Source: Burkholderiaceae bacterium (lineage in GTDB: Bacteria > Pseudomonadota > Gammaproteobacteria > Burkholderiales > Burkholderiaceae). Taken from it: DNA of 16,991 nt. The DNA lies in assembly GCA_030151165.1 (NCBI GenBank), contig JASLEM010000328.1, positions 1 to 16,991 of the forward strand, written 5' to 3'. Within the stretch, counting starts at the first letter, position 1; every line of letters begins with the position of its first letter. The translations under genes were made by a program, and so were the position numbers. Shown piece by piece: positions 5,960 to 16,991 of the stretch. The notes under the pieces were generated by a model that worked only from the letters and a program-made list of their open reading frames with translations, had not been told where the DNA came from and ran no database searches.

Positions 5960-6322
5960 TTGAGCAATATCACCGTCCATCGTCGACGCAACGCGCTGTC
6001 GCTGTTCCAGTCCTTCGCCGAGGCCGCGGTCGCGTCCGGCGCCGCGCCCAAGGGCATCGAGCAGGCGTTCGCGGCGCACGTCGAGATCTCGCCCAGCATG
6101 TGGAGCCAGATCAAGTCGGCGCGGCCGATCGGCGACAAGCTCGCGCGCCAGATCGAGCAGCACACCGGCAAGCCCGCCGGCTGGCTCGATGAGGAACGCG
6201 AGGCGGCCGGCCTCGCGCCCGCGGAGCAGCAGTTCCTCGCGCTCGCCCTGAAGGCCTGGCGCGCGACCAACAGCGAGGGCCGCAAGGCCTTGCGCGCGCA
6301 CCTGAAGACGATCGCGTCGTAG
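5960..6322 (+). CDS. XRE-family (Cro/CI-like) DNA-binding regulator
   Basis: This is a 120-aa basic protein. The likely start is TTG 5960, giving MSNITVHRRRNALSLFQSFA, the N-terminus I expect for this Burkholderiales-type family; the frame also allows TTG 5939. Neither has a Shine-Dalgarno. Residues ~33-78 form a helix-turn-helix unit: KGIEQAFAAHVEISPSMWSQ, then IKSARPIGDKLARQIEQHTG, then KPAGWLDEE. The helix containing SPSMWSQIKSARPIG should be the recognition helix. The C-terminal ~40 residues (PAEQQFLALALKAWRATNSE) are probably a dimerisation or stabilising helix pair. It faces the 47-aa candidate across a palindrome-bearing promoter region, suggesting autoregulation. No phage genes are nearby. 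Confidence 0.82.
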   Translation: MSNITVHRRRNALSLFQSFAEAAVASGAAPKGIEQAFAAHVEISPSMWSQIKSARPIGDKLARQIEQHTGKPAGWLDEEREAAGLAPAEQQFLALALKAWRATNSEGRKALRAHLKTIAS

Positions 6323-6744
6323 CGCCCGCAACGCGATCGGCGAGGCCGCGGTCCATGCCACACCGCTCGGGCCGAGGCAAGAATTCCGAATACCCTGTCG
6401 CGTGTTGGCAACAAGCAACGGTGCCATGCCGATGTCATTGAAAGCGCAGACAATCCATGTCAGCCGATTCTTGACCGGCGTCAACGCTGGCAAGTCACCG
6501 TCGTTCTACCCTCGATCGCTTTCAACTCACCCGCTGCAGCACTCGTTTGCTCCAATTGAACAATGCCGCCGGGCGGGTCGCGATCGGATCAGCGAACGGA
6601 GACAACGTCATGACACCGCAATCGCCGACGACAGGCAGATGAGCCCGAACCCTCGATGCTCGGTCCGTTGAACGGCATCAGGCTCTCGGCTCAAGAATCA
6701 TCTTTCACCCTCTTCCGTACCAGTTCCCCTTGGAGAAGTCCGCA
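6323..6744. other. Intergenic region upstream of the porin
   Basis: About 420 bp without a convincing gene; the open frames inside show no domain. It is less GC-rich than its surroundings and should contain the porin promoter and leader. The only clear signal is GGAGAAG (6731-6737) ahead of ATG 6745. TTGAAC at 6669-6674 with CAAGAA about 18 bp downstream is a weak promoter candidate. Confidence 0.5.
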
Positions 6745-7854
6745 ATGAAAAAATCCTACATCGCCCTCGCCGCACTCGCGCTGGTCTCGGGCGTCGCGTC
6801 CGCCCAATCGTCGGTCACCATCTACGGCAAGGTCGACCTCGGCATGGTCCTGGACAGCGGCAACCCGGCGGGCAAGTCGCTGCGCCTGTCGTCCGGCGTG
6901 ACCGGCGGTTCGCGCCTCGGCTTCAAGGGCGTCGAAGACCTCGGCAACGGCTACAAGGCTGGCTTCACGCTGGAAACCGGCTTCTGCGCCGACAGCGCCG
7001 CCGGTGACAAGTTCTCCGCCACGAGCAACTCCACCGGCAAGCCGGTCACCGACTCCGCCGCCAACTTCTGCACGGGCTCCAACGCCTTCATGGGCCGCCA
7101 GGCTCACGGCGACCTGAGCGGCTCGTTCGGTGCGCTCGTCGCCGGCCGCCAGTTCAGCCTGGGCTACGCCGCCATCAGCGCGATCGACCCGTTCGGCTCC
7201 GGCTACGCCGGCCAGGCCGTCAACGTGATCGACCCGTCGGGCACGCGCGTCAACAACTCGCTGCACTACACGACCCCGGCCGTCTACGGCATCACCGCCA
7301 CCGGCGAAATCGCCCTGGGCGAGCAGACCGGCAACTGGCAAGCTGGCCGTGAAACCGGCGGCCAGATCGCCTACGCGCAAGGCCCGGCCTACGTCGCGTT
7401 CACGGTGTATGACCTGGACAACTCGAACGGCGTCGGCGCCGCTCGCAAGAACTACCAGTTCGGCGGCACGTACGACTTCGGCGTCGTGAAGATCCACGCC
7501 CTGGCGCAGAAGTCGTCGGGCCAACCGACCGGCGGCAAGAAGCTGGACGTCCTCGACCTGATGGGCGGCGTGACCGTTCCGTTCGCCGGCGGCTCGATCC
7601 TGGCCTCGTACGTCCACCACAACGACCGCACCGCGGACGCCGTCTCGACCAACACCGGCAACGAAGACGCGAGCCAGTGGGGCATCGCCTACAACTACCC
7701 GCTGTCGAAGCGCACCGCGATCTACACGGGTTACGCGCGCATCCACGACGACAACAACCATTTCGGCAAGGCTGCCGCCTTCACGGTCGGCAACGCCACG
7801 GAAACGGGCACCGGCACCAAGGGCTTCAACCTGGGCGTCGTCCACAACTTCTGA
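6745..7854 (+). CDS. Gram-negative general diffusion porin (Porin_4 family)
   Basis: This is a 369-aa outer-membrane porin, expected to form a 16-stranded trimeric beta-barrel. ATG 6745 is chosen because GGAGAAG lies 7 nt upstream and it gives a clean signal peptide, MKKSYIALAALALVSGVASA, cut before QSSVTIYG. SSVTIYGKVDLG is the typical first strand of betaproteobacterial porins. SRLGFKGVEDLGNGYKAGF and FMGRQAHGDLSGSFGALVAG are family signature segments. The end is GVVHNF, with the C-terminal Phe needed for Bam-mediated insertion. C81 and C109 flank a loop-like insertion and could form a disulfide. Codon choice looks more biased than in neighbouring genes, fitting high expression. It is monocistronic, closed by the terminator at 7918-7954. 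Substrate preference cannot be read from sequence. Confidence 0.95.
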   Translation: MKKSYIALAALALVSGVASAQSSVTIYGKVDLGMVLDSGNPAGKSLRLSSGVTGGSRLGFKGVEDLGNGYKAGFTLETGFCADSAAGDKFSATSNSTGKPVTDSAANFCTGSNAFMGRQAHGDLSGSFGALVAGRQFSLGYAAISAIDPFGSGYAGQAVNVIDPSGTRVNNSLHYTTPAVYGITATGEIALGEQTGNWQAGRETGGQIAYAQGPAYVAFTVYDLDNSNGVGAARKNYQFGGTYDFGVVKIHALAQKSSGQPTGGKKLDVLDLMGGVTVPFAGGSILASYVHHNDRTADAVSTNTGNEDASQWGIAYNYPLSKRTAIYTGYARIHDDNNHFGKAAAFTVGNATETGTGTKGFNLGVVHNF

Positions 7855-7882
7855 TTCCGATAATCGAGTGACGCGTCGCGGT

Positions 7883-7901
7883 GCCGGACTTCCGGTCCGG
7901 C
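7883..7901 (+). repeat. Small hairpin in the porin 3' untranslated region
   Basis: GCCGGAC (7883-7889) pairs with GTCCGGC (7895-7901) around a 5-nt loop, upstream of the main terminator. It may protect the porin mRNA 3' end. Confidence 0.45.
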
Positions 7902-7917
7902 GCGCGTGATGACTGGG

Positions 7918-7954
7918 GCCCGTCCGACTTGAGCAAGGACGGGCTCTTTTTTTT
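7918..7954 (+). terminator. Strong intrinsic terminator after the porin
   Basis: GCCCGTCC (7918-7925) pairs perfectly with GGACGGGC (7937-7944), loop 11 nt, followed by TC and eight T (7947-7954). It is the clearest terminator in the window. Confidence 0.93.
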
Positions 7955-8380
7955 GTCCCGACGCTTTCGCATCGGGCACGCCTGACCCCGGCTGACGCCC
8001 GTCGGCCCGCATGACGCCCTGCCCCCCGCAGGGTTGAAGTCGACCGCGCCCGACCATCGCGCGAGTCGCAGCGATCCGGAAGCCGGATCGTTCATGGACC
8101 GGCGTTTCGTCGAAGCGTTCGATGCGGCGCGACCCTCGAGCGCAGGGCGCGCCTCGGCGCCCGTCGAGGATGCCCGCCCCTCGCGCCAGACAAACTCGAT
8201 GCGCTGGCGCGGGAAACTTGCGTTGGACGTTGCGCGCGACCCTGGACAGAATGTGCCTCGGCGCCCTGCCGTTGTCGCGACACAATTCCTGGTTGCGTCA
8301 ACGCCGTGCCAAATTCAACGTCCAAGTGCGCTTGAGTGCTTCCGCGCCATTGGCCTTGCCAACGTCATGTAAACGCCACA
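7955..8380. other. Intergenic region upstream of 5-oxoprolinase
   Basis: About 425 bp lie between the porin terminator and the oxoprolinase start. Short open frames exist on both strands but none shows a domain, signal peptide or good ribosome site. It presumably holds the oxoprolinase promoter; I could not pick one with confidence. Confidence 0.45.
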
Positions 8381-12040
<3,660 letters not shown>

Positions 12041-12046
12041 AGGGGC

Positions 12047-12074
12047 GGCGCGCGCGTCACGCGGCGCGCGCGCC
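12047..12074. terminator. GC-only hairpin between convergent genes
   Basis: GGCGCGCGCG (12047-12056) pairs with CGCGCGCGCC (12065-12074), loop TCACGCGG. It occupies most of the 44 bp between the 5-oxoprolinase and deacetylase stops and could act for both strands. There is no T-tract, so intrinsic termination is uncertain. The loop side overlaps the GCGCGTCACGCGG motif. Confidence 0.45.
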
Positions 12075-12084
12075 GGCCGTCACC

Positions 12085-13230
12085 TCAACGCATCGGCGCG
12101 TGGCAATCGCGCCAGTCGACGGCGTTGCCGACCTTCTCGAAGATCGCCGGCAGCGCGACCTTCGCCTTCGGGTGGACGTCGTGGAACAGCATGATGCCGT
12201 GGCGCTTGACCAGCATCAGCGTCGTCATGCGGTCGATGATGTCGGCCGGCGTGACGTGGGCGTTCCAGTCCTGCGAATCGAGGTTCCACAGCGCGATCTG
12301 CAGGCCTTGCTGCTCGAAGAACGGGCCGGAGTCCGTGCGGCGCTGGCCGTACGGCGGACGGAACCAGGGCAGCACGGCATCCTTCGGGAACGTCGCGTTC
12401 AGCAGCGCGTGGGTGCGCTGGACGGAGTCCTGCCACTGGTCCCAGTTCTGGTGCGACTTGTGCTCCCAACCGTGCGACGCGACGCACTGGCCCGCGTACT
12501 GCTGCGACAGCGTCGCCGCGTCCGTCTTGCCGATGCGCGCCTGCAGGTTGCCGCCGAGCATGAAGAAGACAGCGTGGCGATGCGCGGCGTTCAGCATGCG
12601 CAGCGTGTCGTCCGTCGTGCCGCCGGGGGCGGTCGGGCCGTCGTCGAAGCTCAGCTGGAAGACGGTGTCGGGCAGGTTGTCGCCGTTCCACTCGCGGTCA
12701 TTGAACGTGTCGATCTCGCTCGTGACCTTCGGGAACAGCGCCGCCAGGCGCAGCTGCTCGCCGACGTAGGCGTGCGCGAACGCCTCCATGTTGTCGCGCC
12801 ACGCGGCCTGCGCCGCCGGCACGCCGCGCGTCCAGGTGGCAGCCGCGGCGGCGAAGTCGGGCGCCGGGGGCATGCATGTCCAGTCGCCGGCCGCGCAGCT
12901 CGCGGACGCGAGCCGGTAGCCGGCCGCCGACAGCGCCAGCTCCTTCTTCAGCCACTTGTCGGTCGACGCGCGGTTCACGCTCTTGATCCTGAACGCGGCG
13001 AGCATGTCGCCGTCGGACAGCTTGCCCATCTCGCCGAGCACGCTCGCATAGACCAGGATGGACGCGCGCGACGCCTTGTCGAAGCCGGCGCGGGTGTCGA
13101 TCGGCTCGTGCCACAGGCTCAGGTCGGCCTTGGCCACCACCGACGGGCCGACGTCGGCACGGGCCGGCGCCGTCGCCGACAACACGAGCGCCGCCGCGAC
13201 GGCGACCGCGGGCAGCAACGCGCGCTTCAT
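12085..13230 (-). CDS. Exported polysaccharide deacetylase (NodB domain)
   Basis: The 381-aa protein has a signal peptide (residues 1-25, ends APARA) and an N-terminal helical region (~30-180) of unknown role, then a NodB/CE4 domain (~188-360). The five CE4 motifs are visible. FDDGP gives D196 and D197. SHGWEHKSH gives metal ligands H253 and H257. WFRPPYG has R291. LWNLDSQDW carries D318. IMLFHDVH has H350. Such enzymes remove acetyl groups from N- or O-acetylated sugars in a metal-dependent way; the substrate (peptidoglycan, poly-GlcNAc, other) is not evident. C112, C119 and C376 could support a disulfide. Its ATG overlaps the upstream stop by 4 nt (ATGA), so translation is coupled to the YfaP/TPR protein. 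Confidence 0.9.
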   Translation of the reverse strand: MKRALLPAVAVAAALVLSATAPARADVGPSVVAKADLSLWHEPIDTRAGFDKASRASILVYASVLGEMGKLSDGDMLAAFRIKSVNRASTDKWLKKELALSAAGYRLASASCAAGDWTCMPPAPDFAAAAATWTRGVPAAQAAWRDNMEAFAHAYVGEQLRLAALFPKVTSEIDTFNDREWNGDNLPDTVFQLSFDDGPTAPGGTTDDTLRMLNAAHRHAVFFMLGGNLQARIGKTDAATLSQQYAGQCVASHGWEHKSHQNWDQWQDSVQRTHALLNATFPKDAVLPWFRPPYGQRRTDSGPFFEQQGLQIALWNLDSQDWNAHVTPADIIDRMTTLMLVKRHGIMLFHDVHPKAKVALPAIFEKVGNAVDWRDCHAPMR

Positions 13231-14408
13231 TGCGCGCCCTTTTGCTGCATGCGCAGGATCGCCTTGTCGTAGACGGCGTTCGCGTGCTCGGTCTTCGCGC
13301 CCTGGTACTCGCGCAGCGCGTCGCTCCACTGGCCGGCGTCCTCGTAGATCTTGCCGTTGTTGTAGTGCGAGCTGGCGCGGACGGTGGCGGCGGTGGGGCC
13401 GTCGGCCAGCGCGATCGCCTTGCGGTTGGCCCACAGCGCCTCGGAGACGCGGCCGGCCTTCTGGAACGCGAGGCCCAGGTTGCTGTACGCCTGGCCGAAG
13501 TTGGCGTCGGCGTCGATCGCCTGCTGGTACAGGCCGATCGACTCGTCGAGGTTGCCGGCGTGGTACGCGGCCTCGCCCTGCTTGTTGAGGGACTTCGCGT
13601 CGGCCTGGCCGCCGGCGCTGGCGTTGACCGTCTGCACGGTGGCATGGTCCATCGTCGACTGGAACTCGGCGCCCTGCAGGCGCTCGTGGCTCGTCGTGCC
13701 GCTGATCGTGTTGATGTCCTGGAAGTCGCCGTTCTCGGTGACCGCGAACACCGTCCACAGGTTGCCGTTGCCGGCCGGCACATAGTACGTCTTCACCAGC
13801 GTCTGGCCGACGTAGACGAACACCTTCGCGGCGCTCTTGCCGAGGTGGTCGGTCTGCGGGGAGCCGCCGTCGGTGTAGTCGTGCACTGCGTAGACGTAGC
13901 GCTCGCCTGCGTGCTTGCGCGTCAGCGTGATCGTCTCGGGGCCGAAGCCGGTGGTGTTGTCGACGTCGAGGTTCGCGTCGGTGCCGAGCTTGTGGTCGAA
14001 GAAGACGTGGTTGCCGGGGTAGACGACGTGCGAGTCGAGGTCGCGCGGGTTCGCGCCCCAGTTCAGCACGATGCGCATGCCGTCCAGGCTGTTCATCACC
14101 GGGCTGATCGCGTAGGTCGTCCCGGCGCACGGGCACTTGACGACGAGGTTGGAGAAGCCCGCCTTCTTGACGATCAGCAGCGAGCCGGCGTCGTCGGGGA
14201 ACGTGGTCGTCAGCGCGACCTGGCCCTGCGCGTTGGTGGTGCCGGTGGCCGACTGCTCGCCGTTCTTCTGCAACGTGACGGTGGCGCCGTCGATCTGCTT
14301 GTCCTTGACCGTGGCGCTGAGGATCTGGACGTTGACCGGCGTGGCTTGCACGCAGGCCGCGGTGGCGAAGGCGACGGCGGCAAGGCCGGTCTTGAAAAGG
14401 CTGGACAT
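13227..14408 (-). CDS. Exported YfaP-like (DUF2135) and TPR protein
   Basis: This is a 393-aa protein. ATG 14408 follows GGGAG by 5 nt. The signal peptide is residues 1-22 (ends ACVQA); C19 could be a lipobox cysteine, but TAAC is a poor match, so signal peptidase I is more likely. Next are an Ig-like domain (~24-90, VTLQKNGEQSATGTTNAQGQ), a YfaP/DUF2135-type beta domain (~105-225, with IVLNWGANPRDLDSHVVYPG and YAVHDYTDGG), and two to three TPR-like repeats (~271-390, such as AYHAGNLDESIGLYQQAIDA and AYSNLGLAFQKAGRVSEALW). The architecture suggests a periplasmic scaffold. The 4-nt overlap with the deacetylase start points to a partner role, perhaps recruiting the enzyme. The longer frame to 14573 begins in a sequence with no signal peptide and is not preferred. 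Confidence 0.87.
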   Translation of the reverse strand: MSSLFKTGLAAVAFATAACVQATPVNVQILSATVKDKQIDGATVTLQKNGEQSATGTTNAQGQVALTTTFPDDAGSLLIVKKAGFSNLVVKCPCAGTTYAISPVMNSLDGMRIVLNWGANPRDLDSHVVYPGNHVFFDHKLGTDANLDVDNTTGFGPETITLTRKHAGERYVYAVHDYTDGGSPQTDHLGKSAAKVFVYVGQTLVKTYYVPAGNGNLWTVFAVTENGDFQDINTISGTTSHERLQGAEFQSTMDHATVQTVNASAGGQADAKSLNKQGEAAYHAGNLDESIGLYQQAIDADANFGQAYSNLGLAFQKAGRVSEALWANRKAIALADGPTAATVRASSHYNNGKIYEDAGQWSDALREYQGAKTEHANAVYDKAILRMQQKGAQ

Positions 14409-14632
14409 GGAACTCCCTGGGAATCGTCGTTGTGGATGGCGAGCGCAGCGCGCCCCTTTTCGGCGAGCGCGAGTGTAGCGGCGCGGGTCGCGGCCGGGCC
14501 CCCTCCGCCGAGGGATGGGACGGCCGTGGCGCCAACAAGTGCATGAACCCATTCGCGAAATGCATGGGCACACCGTTCGCCAGGGTTACGGCCGAATTAC
14601 ACTGGTCGGAACGTCGTATGCCCGGTCGATTA

Positions 14633-14685
14633 CGGGTTTACCCGCGTCTTTACCTTGTTCCTCCGTGTAACTCCCGAGCACGGAG
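14633..14685. promoter_or_regulatory. Two small inverted repeats upstream of pckG
   Basis: CGGGTTTACCCG (14633-14644) is a 5-bp palindrome with a TT centre. CTCCGTG (14661-14667) pairs with CACGGAG (14679-14685), loop 11 nt. They lie 115-170 bp before the pckG start, where operators or the promoter would be. I could not identify reliable -35/-10 boxes. Confidence 0.35.
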
Positions 14686-14717
14686 CGGCGGCAGGACGGT
14701 ACGGTGTCGGCCAGCGG

Positions 14718-14766
14718 GATTGGGCGAGCCCCGAGCCACGAACGTGGCGTCGAGGTTCGCCCAATC
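14718..14766 (+). promoter_or_regulatory. Long leader hairpin of pckG
   Basis: GATTGGGCGA (14718-14727) pairs perfectly with TCGCCCAATC (14757-14766). The stem continues inward through a G-T pair, CC/GG, one C-A mismatch, CGA/TCG, a bulged G14749 and GCCACG/CGTGGC, giving about 22 pairs closed by AA. It ends 33 bp before the pckG ATG and is followed by TTGTCTTTG. If transcribed it could be an attenuator or mRNA element; as DNA it could be a large operator. Confidence 0.55.
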
Positions 14767-14799
14767 TTGTCTTTGAACCTTGTTGATTGGAGTCTCCTC

Positions 14800-16671
14800 A
14801 TGAACCGTCCCGCAATGGAAGGGCTGCGCCTGAACGTGCCCGCGTGGGTCCAGCACGACCGCCTTGTGTCCTGGGTCGCCGAAGTCGCCGCGCTGACGCA
14901 GGCCGCCGATGTCTACTGGTGCGACGGCTCCGAAGCCGAATACGACCGCTTGTGCGCGCAGCTCGTCGCCGCCGGCACCTTCAGGAAGCTGAACCCGGCC
15001 AAGCGCGCCAACAGCTACCTCGCGTGCAGCGACCCGAGCGACGTCGCGCGCGTGGAAGACCGCACCTTCATCTGCAGCGAGCAGAAGGAGAACGCCGGCC
15101 CGACCAACAACTGGGAATCGCCCGCCAAGATGCGCGCGCTGCTGCAGACCGGCCAGGCCGACGGCACGCCCGCCCTCTTCGCCGGCGCGATGCGCGGCCG
15201 CACGATGTACGTCGTGCCGTTCTCGATGGGCCCGCTCGGCTCGGACATCTCGCACATCGGCGTCGAGCTGTCCGACAGTCCGTACGTCGCCGTCAACATG
15301 CGCCTGATGACGCGCATGGGCCGCGGCGCGCTCGACGTGCTCGGCACCGACGGCGAGTTCGTCCCCTGCGTCCACACCGTGGGCGCGCCGCTCGAGGCCG
15401 GCCAGAAGGACGTCTCGTGGCCGTGCAACAAGACGAAATACATCGTCCACTACCCCGAGACGCGCGAGATCTGGAGCTACGGGTCGGGCTACGGCGGCAA
15501 CGCCCTGCTGGGCAAGAAGTGCTTCGCGCTGCGCATCGCGTCGAACATGGGGCGCGACGAGGGCTGGTTGGCGGAACACATGCTGATCCTCGGCGTGACG
15601 AGCCCGGCGGGCGAGAAGAAGCACATCGCCGCGGCCTTCCCGAGCGCCTGCGGCAAGACCAACTTCGCGATGCTGATCCCGCCGGCGGGCATGCCCGGCT
15701 GGAAGGTCACGACGATCGGCGACGACATCGCCTGGATCAAGCCGCGTGCTGACGGCCGCCTGATGGCGATCAATCCCGAGGCCGGCTACTTCGGCGTCGC
15801 GCCCGGCACGAACGAGCAGACGAACCCGAACTGCATGGCCAGCCTGACGAAGGACGCCATCTTCACCAATGTCGGCCTGACCGACGACGGCGACGTGTGG
15901 TGGGAAGGCATGGGCGAAGCCCCGGCGCACTGCATCGACTGGCAGGGCAAGGACTGGACGCCCGCGATCGCCAAGGAGACCGGCGCCAAGGCCGCGCACC
16001 CGAACGCGCGCTTCACCGTCGCCGCGACGAACAACCCGGCCCTCGACGAGGCGTGGGACGACCCGAAGGGCGTCGCGATCGACGCGTTCATCTTCGGCGG
16101 CCGCCGCTCCACCACCGTGCCGCTGGTGACCGAGGCGCGCGACTGGGTCGACGGCGTCTACATGGCCGCGACGATGGGCTCCGAGACGACCGCCGCCGCC
16201 GCCGGCCAGCAGGGCGTCGTGCGCCGCGACCCGTTCGCGATGCTGCCGTTCACCGGCTACAACATGAGCGACTACTTCCAGCACTGGCTCGACATGGGCG
16301 AGAAGCTCGAAGGCCTCGGGGCGAAGCTGCCGGCGATCTTCTGCGTGAACTGGTTCCGCAAGGGCGCCGACGGCAAGTTCGTCTGGCCGGGCTACGGCGA
16401 GAACATGCGCGTGATGGCGTGGATGCTGGGTCGCATCGACGGCCAGGCCGGCGGCACGGAGAACGTGTTCGGCACCAGCCCGCGCTACGAGGACCTCGAC
16501 TGGTCGGGCCTGGCCTTCTCGCGCGCCCAGTTCGACGACGTCATCGGCATCGACACCGCGGCGTGGCAGCAGGAGCTCACCATGCACGACGAGCTGTTCG
16601 ACACGCTCGCGTACCACCTGCCGGCGCAGCTGACGGCCGCCAAGGCGCGCATCGCGACGGCGCTGGGCTGA
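14800..16671 (+). CDS. pckG: Phosphoenolpyruvate carboxykinase (GTP)
   Basis: The 623-aa enzyme converts oxaloacetate and GTP to phosphoenolpyruvate, CO2 and GDP, the entry step of gluconeogenesis from TCA intermediates. It is of the GTP type rather than the ATP type by length and motifs. [12 protein letters not shown] (from P281) is the kinase-1 loop with the reactive cysteine C284 and K286. GDDIAWIK (~residues 308-315) is kinase-2. [43 protein letters not shown] and [20 protein letters not shown] are family signatures; the N-terminal part has [14 protein letters not shown] 14800 has GGAG 7 nt upstream and gives the usual MNRPAMEGL start; the longer frame from 14704 crosses the leader hairpin and is rejected. 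The gene is complete and monocistronic. Confidence 0.97.
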   Translation: MNRPAMEGLRLNVPAWVQHDRLVSWVAEVAALTQAADVYWCDGSEAEYDRLCAQLVAAGTFRKLNPAKRANSYLACSDPSDVARVEDRTFICSEQKENAGPTNNWESPAKMRALLQTGQADGTPALFAGAMRGRTMYVVPFSMGPLGSDISHIGVELSDSPYVAVNMRLMTRMGRGALDVLGTDGEFVPCVHTVGAPLEAGQKDVSWPCNKTKYIVHYPETREIWSYGSGYGGNALLGKKCFALRIASNMGRDEGWLAEHMLILGVTSPAGEKKHIAAAFPSACGKTNFAMLIPPAGMPGWKVTTIGDDIAWIKPRADGRLMAINPEAGYFGVAPGTNEQTNPNCMASLTKDAIFTNVGLTDDGDVWWEGMGEAPAHCIDWQGKDWTPAIAKETGAKAAHPNARFTVAATNNPALDEAWDDPKGVAIDAFIFGGRRSTTVPLVTEARDWVDGVYMAATMGSETTAAAAGQQGVVRRDPFAMLPFTGYNMSDYFQHWLDMGEKLEGLGAKLPAIFCVNWFRKGADGKFVWPGYGENMRVMAWMLGRIDGQAGGTENVFGTSPRYEDLDWSGLAFSRAQFDDVIGIDTAAWQQELTMHDELFDTLAYHLPAQLTAAKARIATALG

Positions 16672-16702
16672 CCCGCCCGGGCGCGCGTCACGCGCGTGCG
16701 CG

Positions 16703-16722
16703 AGGCCGCCTTCGGGCGGCCT
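16703..16722 (+). terminator. UUCG-loop hairpin after pckG
   Basis: AGGCCGCC (16703-16710) pairs with GGCGGCCT (16715-16722) around a stable TTCG tetraloop, followed by TGTCGTTGG. The T-tract is weak, but position and stem fit a terminator between pckG and the next gene. Confidence 0.6.
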
Positions 16723-16754
16723 TGTCGTTGGCGGCCCTGTATCCTGCTCGCACG

Positions 16755-16991
16755 ATGCGCCTGCAGATCCTGTCCGACCTCCACCTCGAAACCGAGACCT
16801 TCGAGGCCCAGCCCGCGCCCGGCGCGGAGCTGCTGATCCTCGCGGGCGACATCGACCGCGAATGGGAAGGCCTGCGCCGCTTCGCGGACTGGCCGGTGCC
16901 CGTGGTGTTCGTGCCCGGCAACCACGAGTTCGACAACCGCGACGTCGACCAGGCCGCGATCGACCTGCGCGCCTTCTGCGACGCGCTGGGC
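16755..16991 (+). CDS. Metallophosphoesterase, N-terminal part (cut by window end)
   Basis: ATG 16755 opens a frame with no stop before the window end (79 residues seen). MRLQILSDLHLE carries the D8-x-H10 metal-binding motif, LLILAGDIDREW the second metal aspartate (D32), and VVFVPGNHEFDNRD the GNHE motif. Together they define the calcineurin-like metallophosphoesterase fold with a dinuclear metal centre. The cytoplasmic family acts on varied phosphoesters; the substrate is unknown. No Shine-Dalgarno is obvious before the ATG, and the gene starts 32 bp after the hairpin following pckG. Confidence 0.88.
   Translation, partial: MRLQILSDLHLETETFEAQPAPGAELLILAGDIDREWEGLRRFADWPVPVVFVPGNHEFDNRDVDQAAIDLRAFCDALG

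Noticed and set aside
6402..6671. 89-aa plus-strand frame upstream of the porin
   Set aside because: No ribosome site, domain or signal peptide; the sequence is compatible with non-coding leader.
8034..8372. 112-aa plus-strand frame before the 5-oxoprolinase
   Set aside because: No recognisable features, and it overlaps the probable promoter region.
12085..14571. 828-aa continuous frame joining the deacetylase with upstream sequence
   Set aside because: Upstream of 13230 this frame is antiphase to the YfaP/TPR gene, and a signal peptide begins at 13230, so the deacetylase starts there.
14650..16617. 655-aa open frame antisense to pckG
   Set aside because: It is a codon-bias mirror of a highly conserved enzyme, with no domain and no ribosome site.

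Overview
The window looks like a chromosomal segment of a high-GC betaproteobacterium, most likely Burkholderiales. Pointers are a Burkholderiales-type Gram-negative porin with a C-terminal Phe, a small Cro/CI-like regulator of a type I associate with that order, a GTP-dependent PEP carboxykinase, strong G/C bias at third codon positions, and long stop-free shadow frames opposite real genes. No insertion sequence, integrase, CRISPR array or rRNA was seen. I ran no database searches; all family names come from motifs read by eye.

Layout. 1-389 (+): C-terminal end of an AgmX/TonB-like protein, closed by a clear intrinsic terminator. 493-906 (+): a small membrane-anchored protein of unknown function. 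934-3765 (-): a large membrane diguanylate cyclase (periplasmic sensor, three PAS domains, AGDEF active site with an intact I-site). 3841-5343 (-): a compact cluster read in the order tRNA-Asp-like, tRNA-His-like, SEC-C zinc-motif protein, HNH endonuclease, BON-domain lipoprotein. Both tRNA genes have unusual anticodon loops, the His-like gene sits inside an 18-bp inverted repeat, and the SEC-C and HNH frames lack a stop where their conserved parts end. This is the least ordinary part of the window.

5447-5940: an unexplained 26-bp imperfect inverted repeat, a candidate 47-aa gene (-) with its own terminator, and a divergent promoter region holding a 10-bp palindrome shared with the XRE-family regulator (5960-6322, +). 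6745-7854 (+): general diffusion porin with a strong terminator. 8381-12040 (+): a fused HyuA-HyuB 5-oxoprolinase. 12085-14408 (-): a translationally coupled pair of exported proteins, a YfaP-like/TPR protein and a polysaccharide deacetylase. 14800-16671 (+): pckG, preceded by an elaborate leader hairpin. 16755-16991 (+): N-terminal part of a metallophosphoesterase, cut by the window end.

Functionally the window mixes housekeeping metabolism (PEP carboxykinase for gluconeogenesis, 5-oxoproline recycling), envelope functions (porin, BON lipoprotein, deacetylase pair, AgmX-like protein), c-di-GMP signalling, and the tRNA/SEC-C/HNH cluster, whose joint role is unknown.
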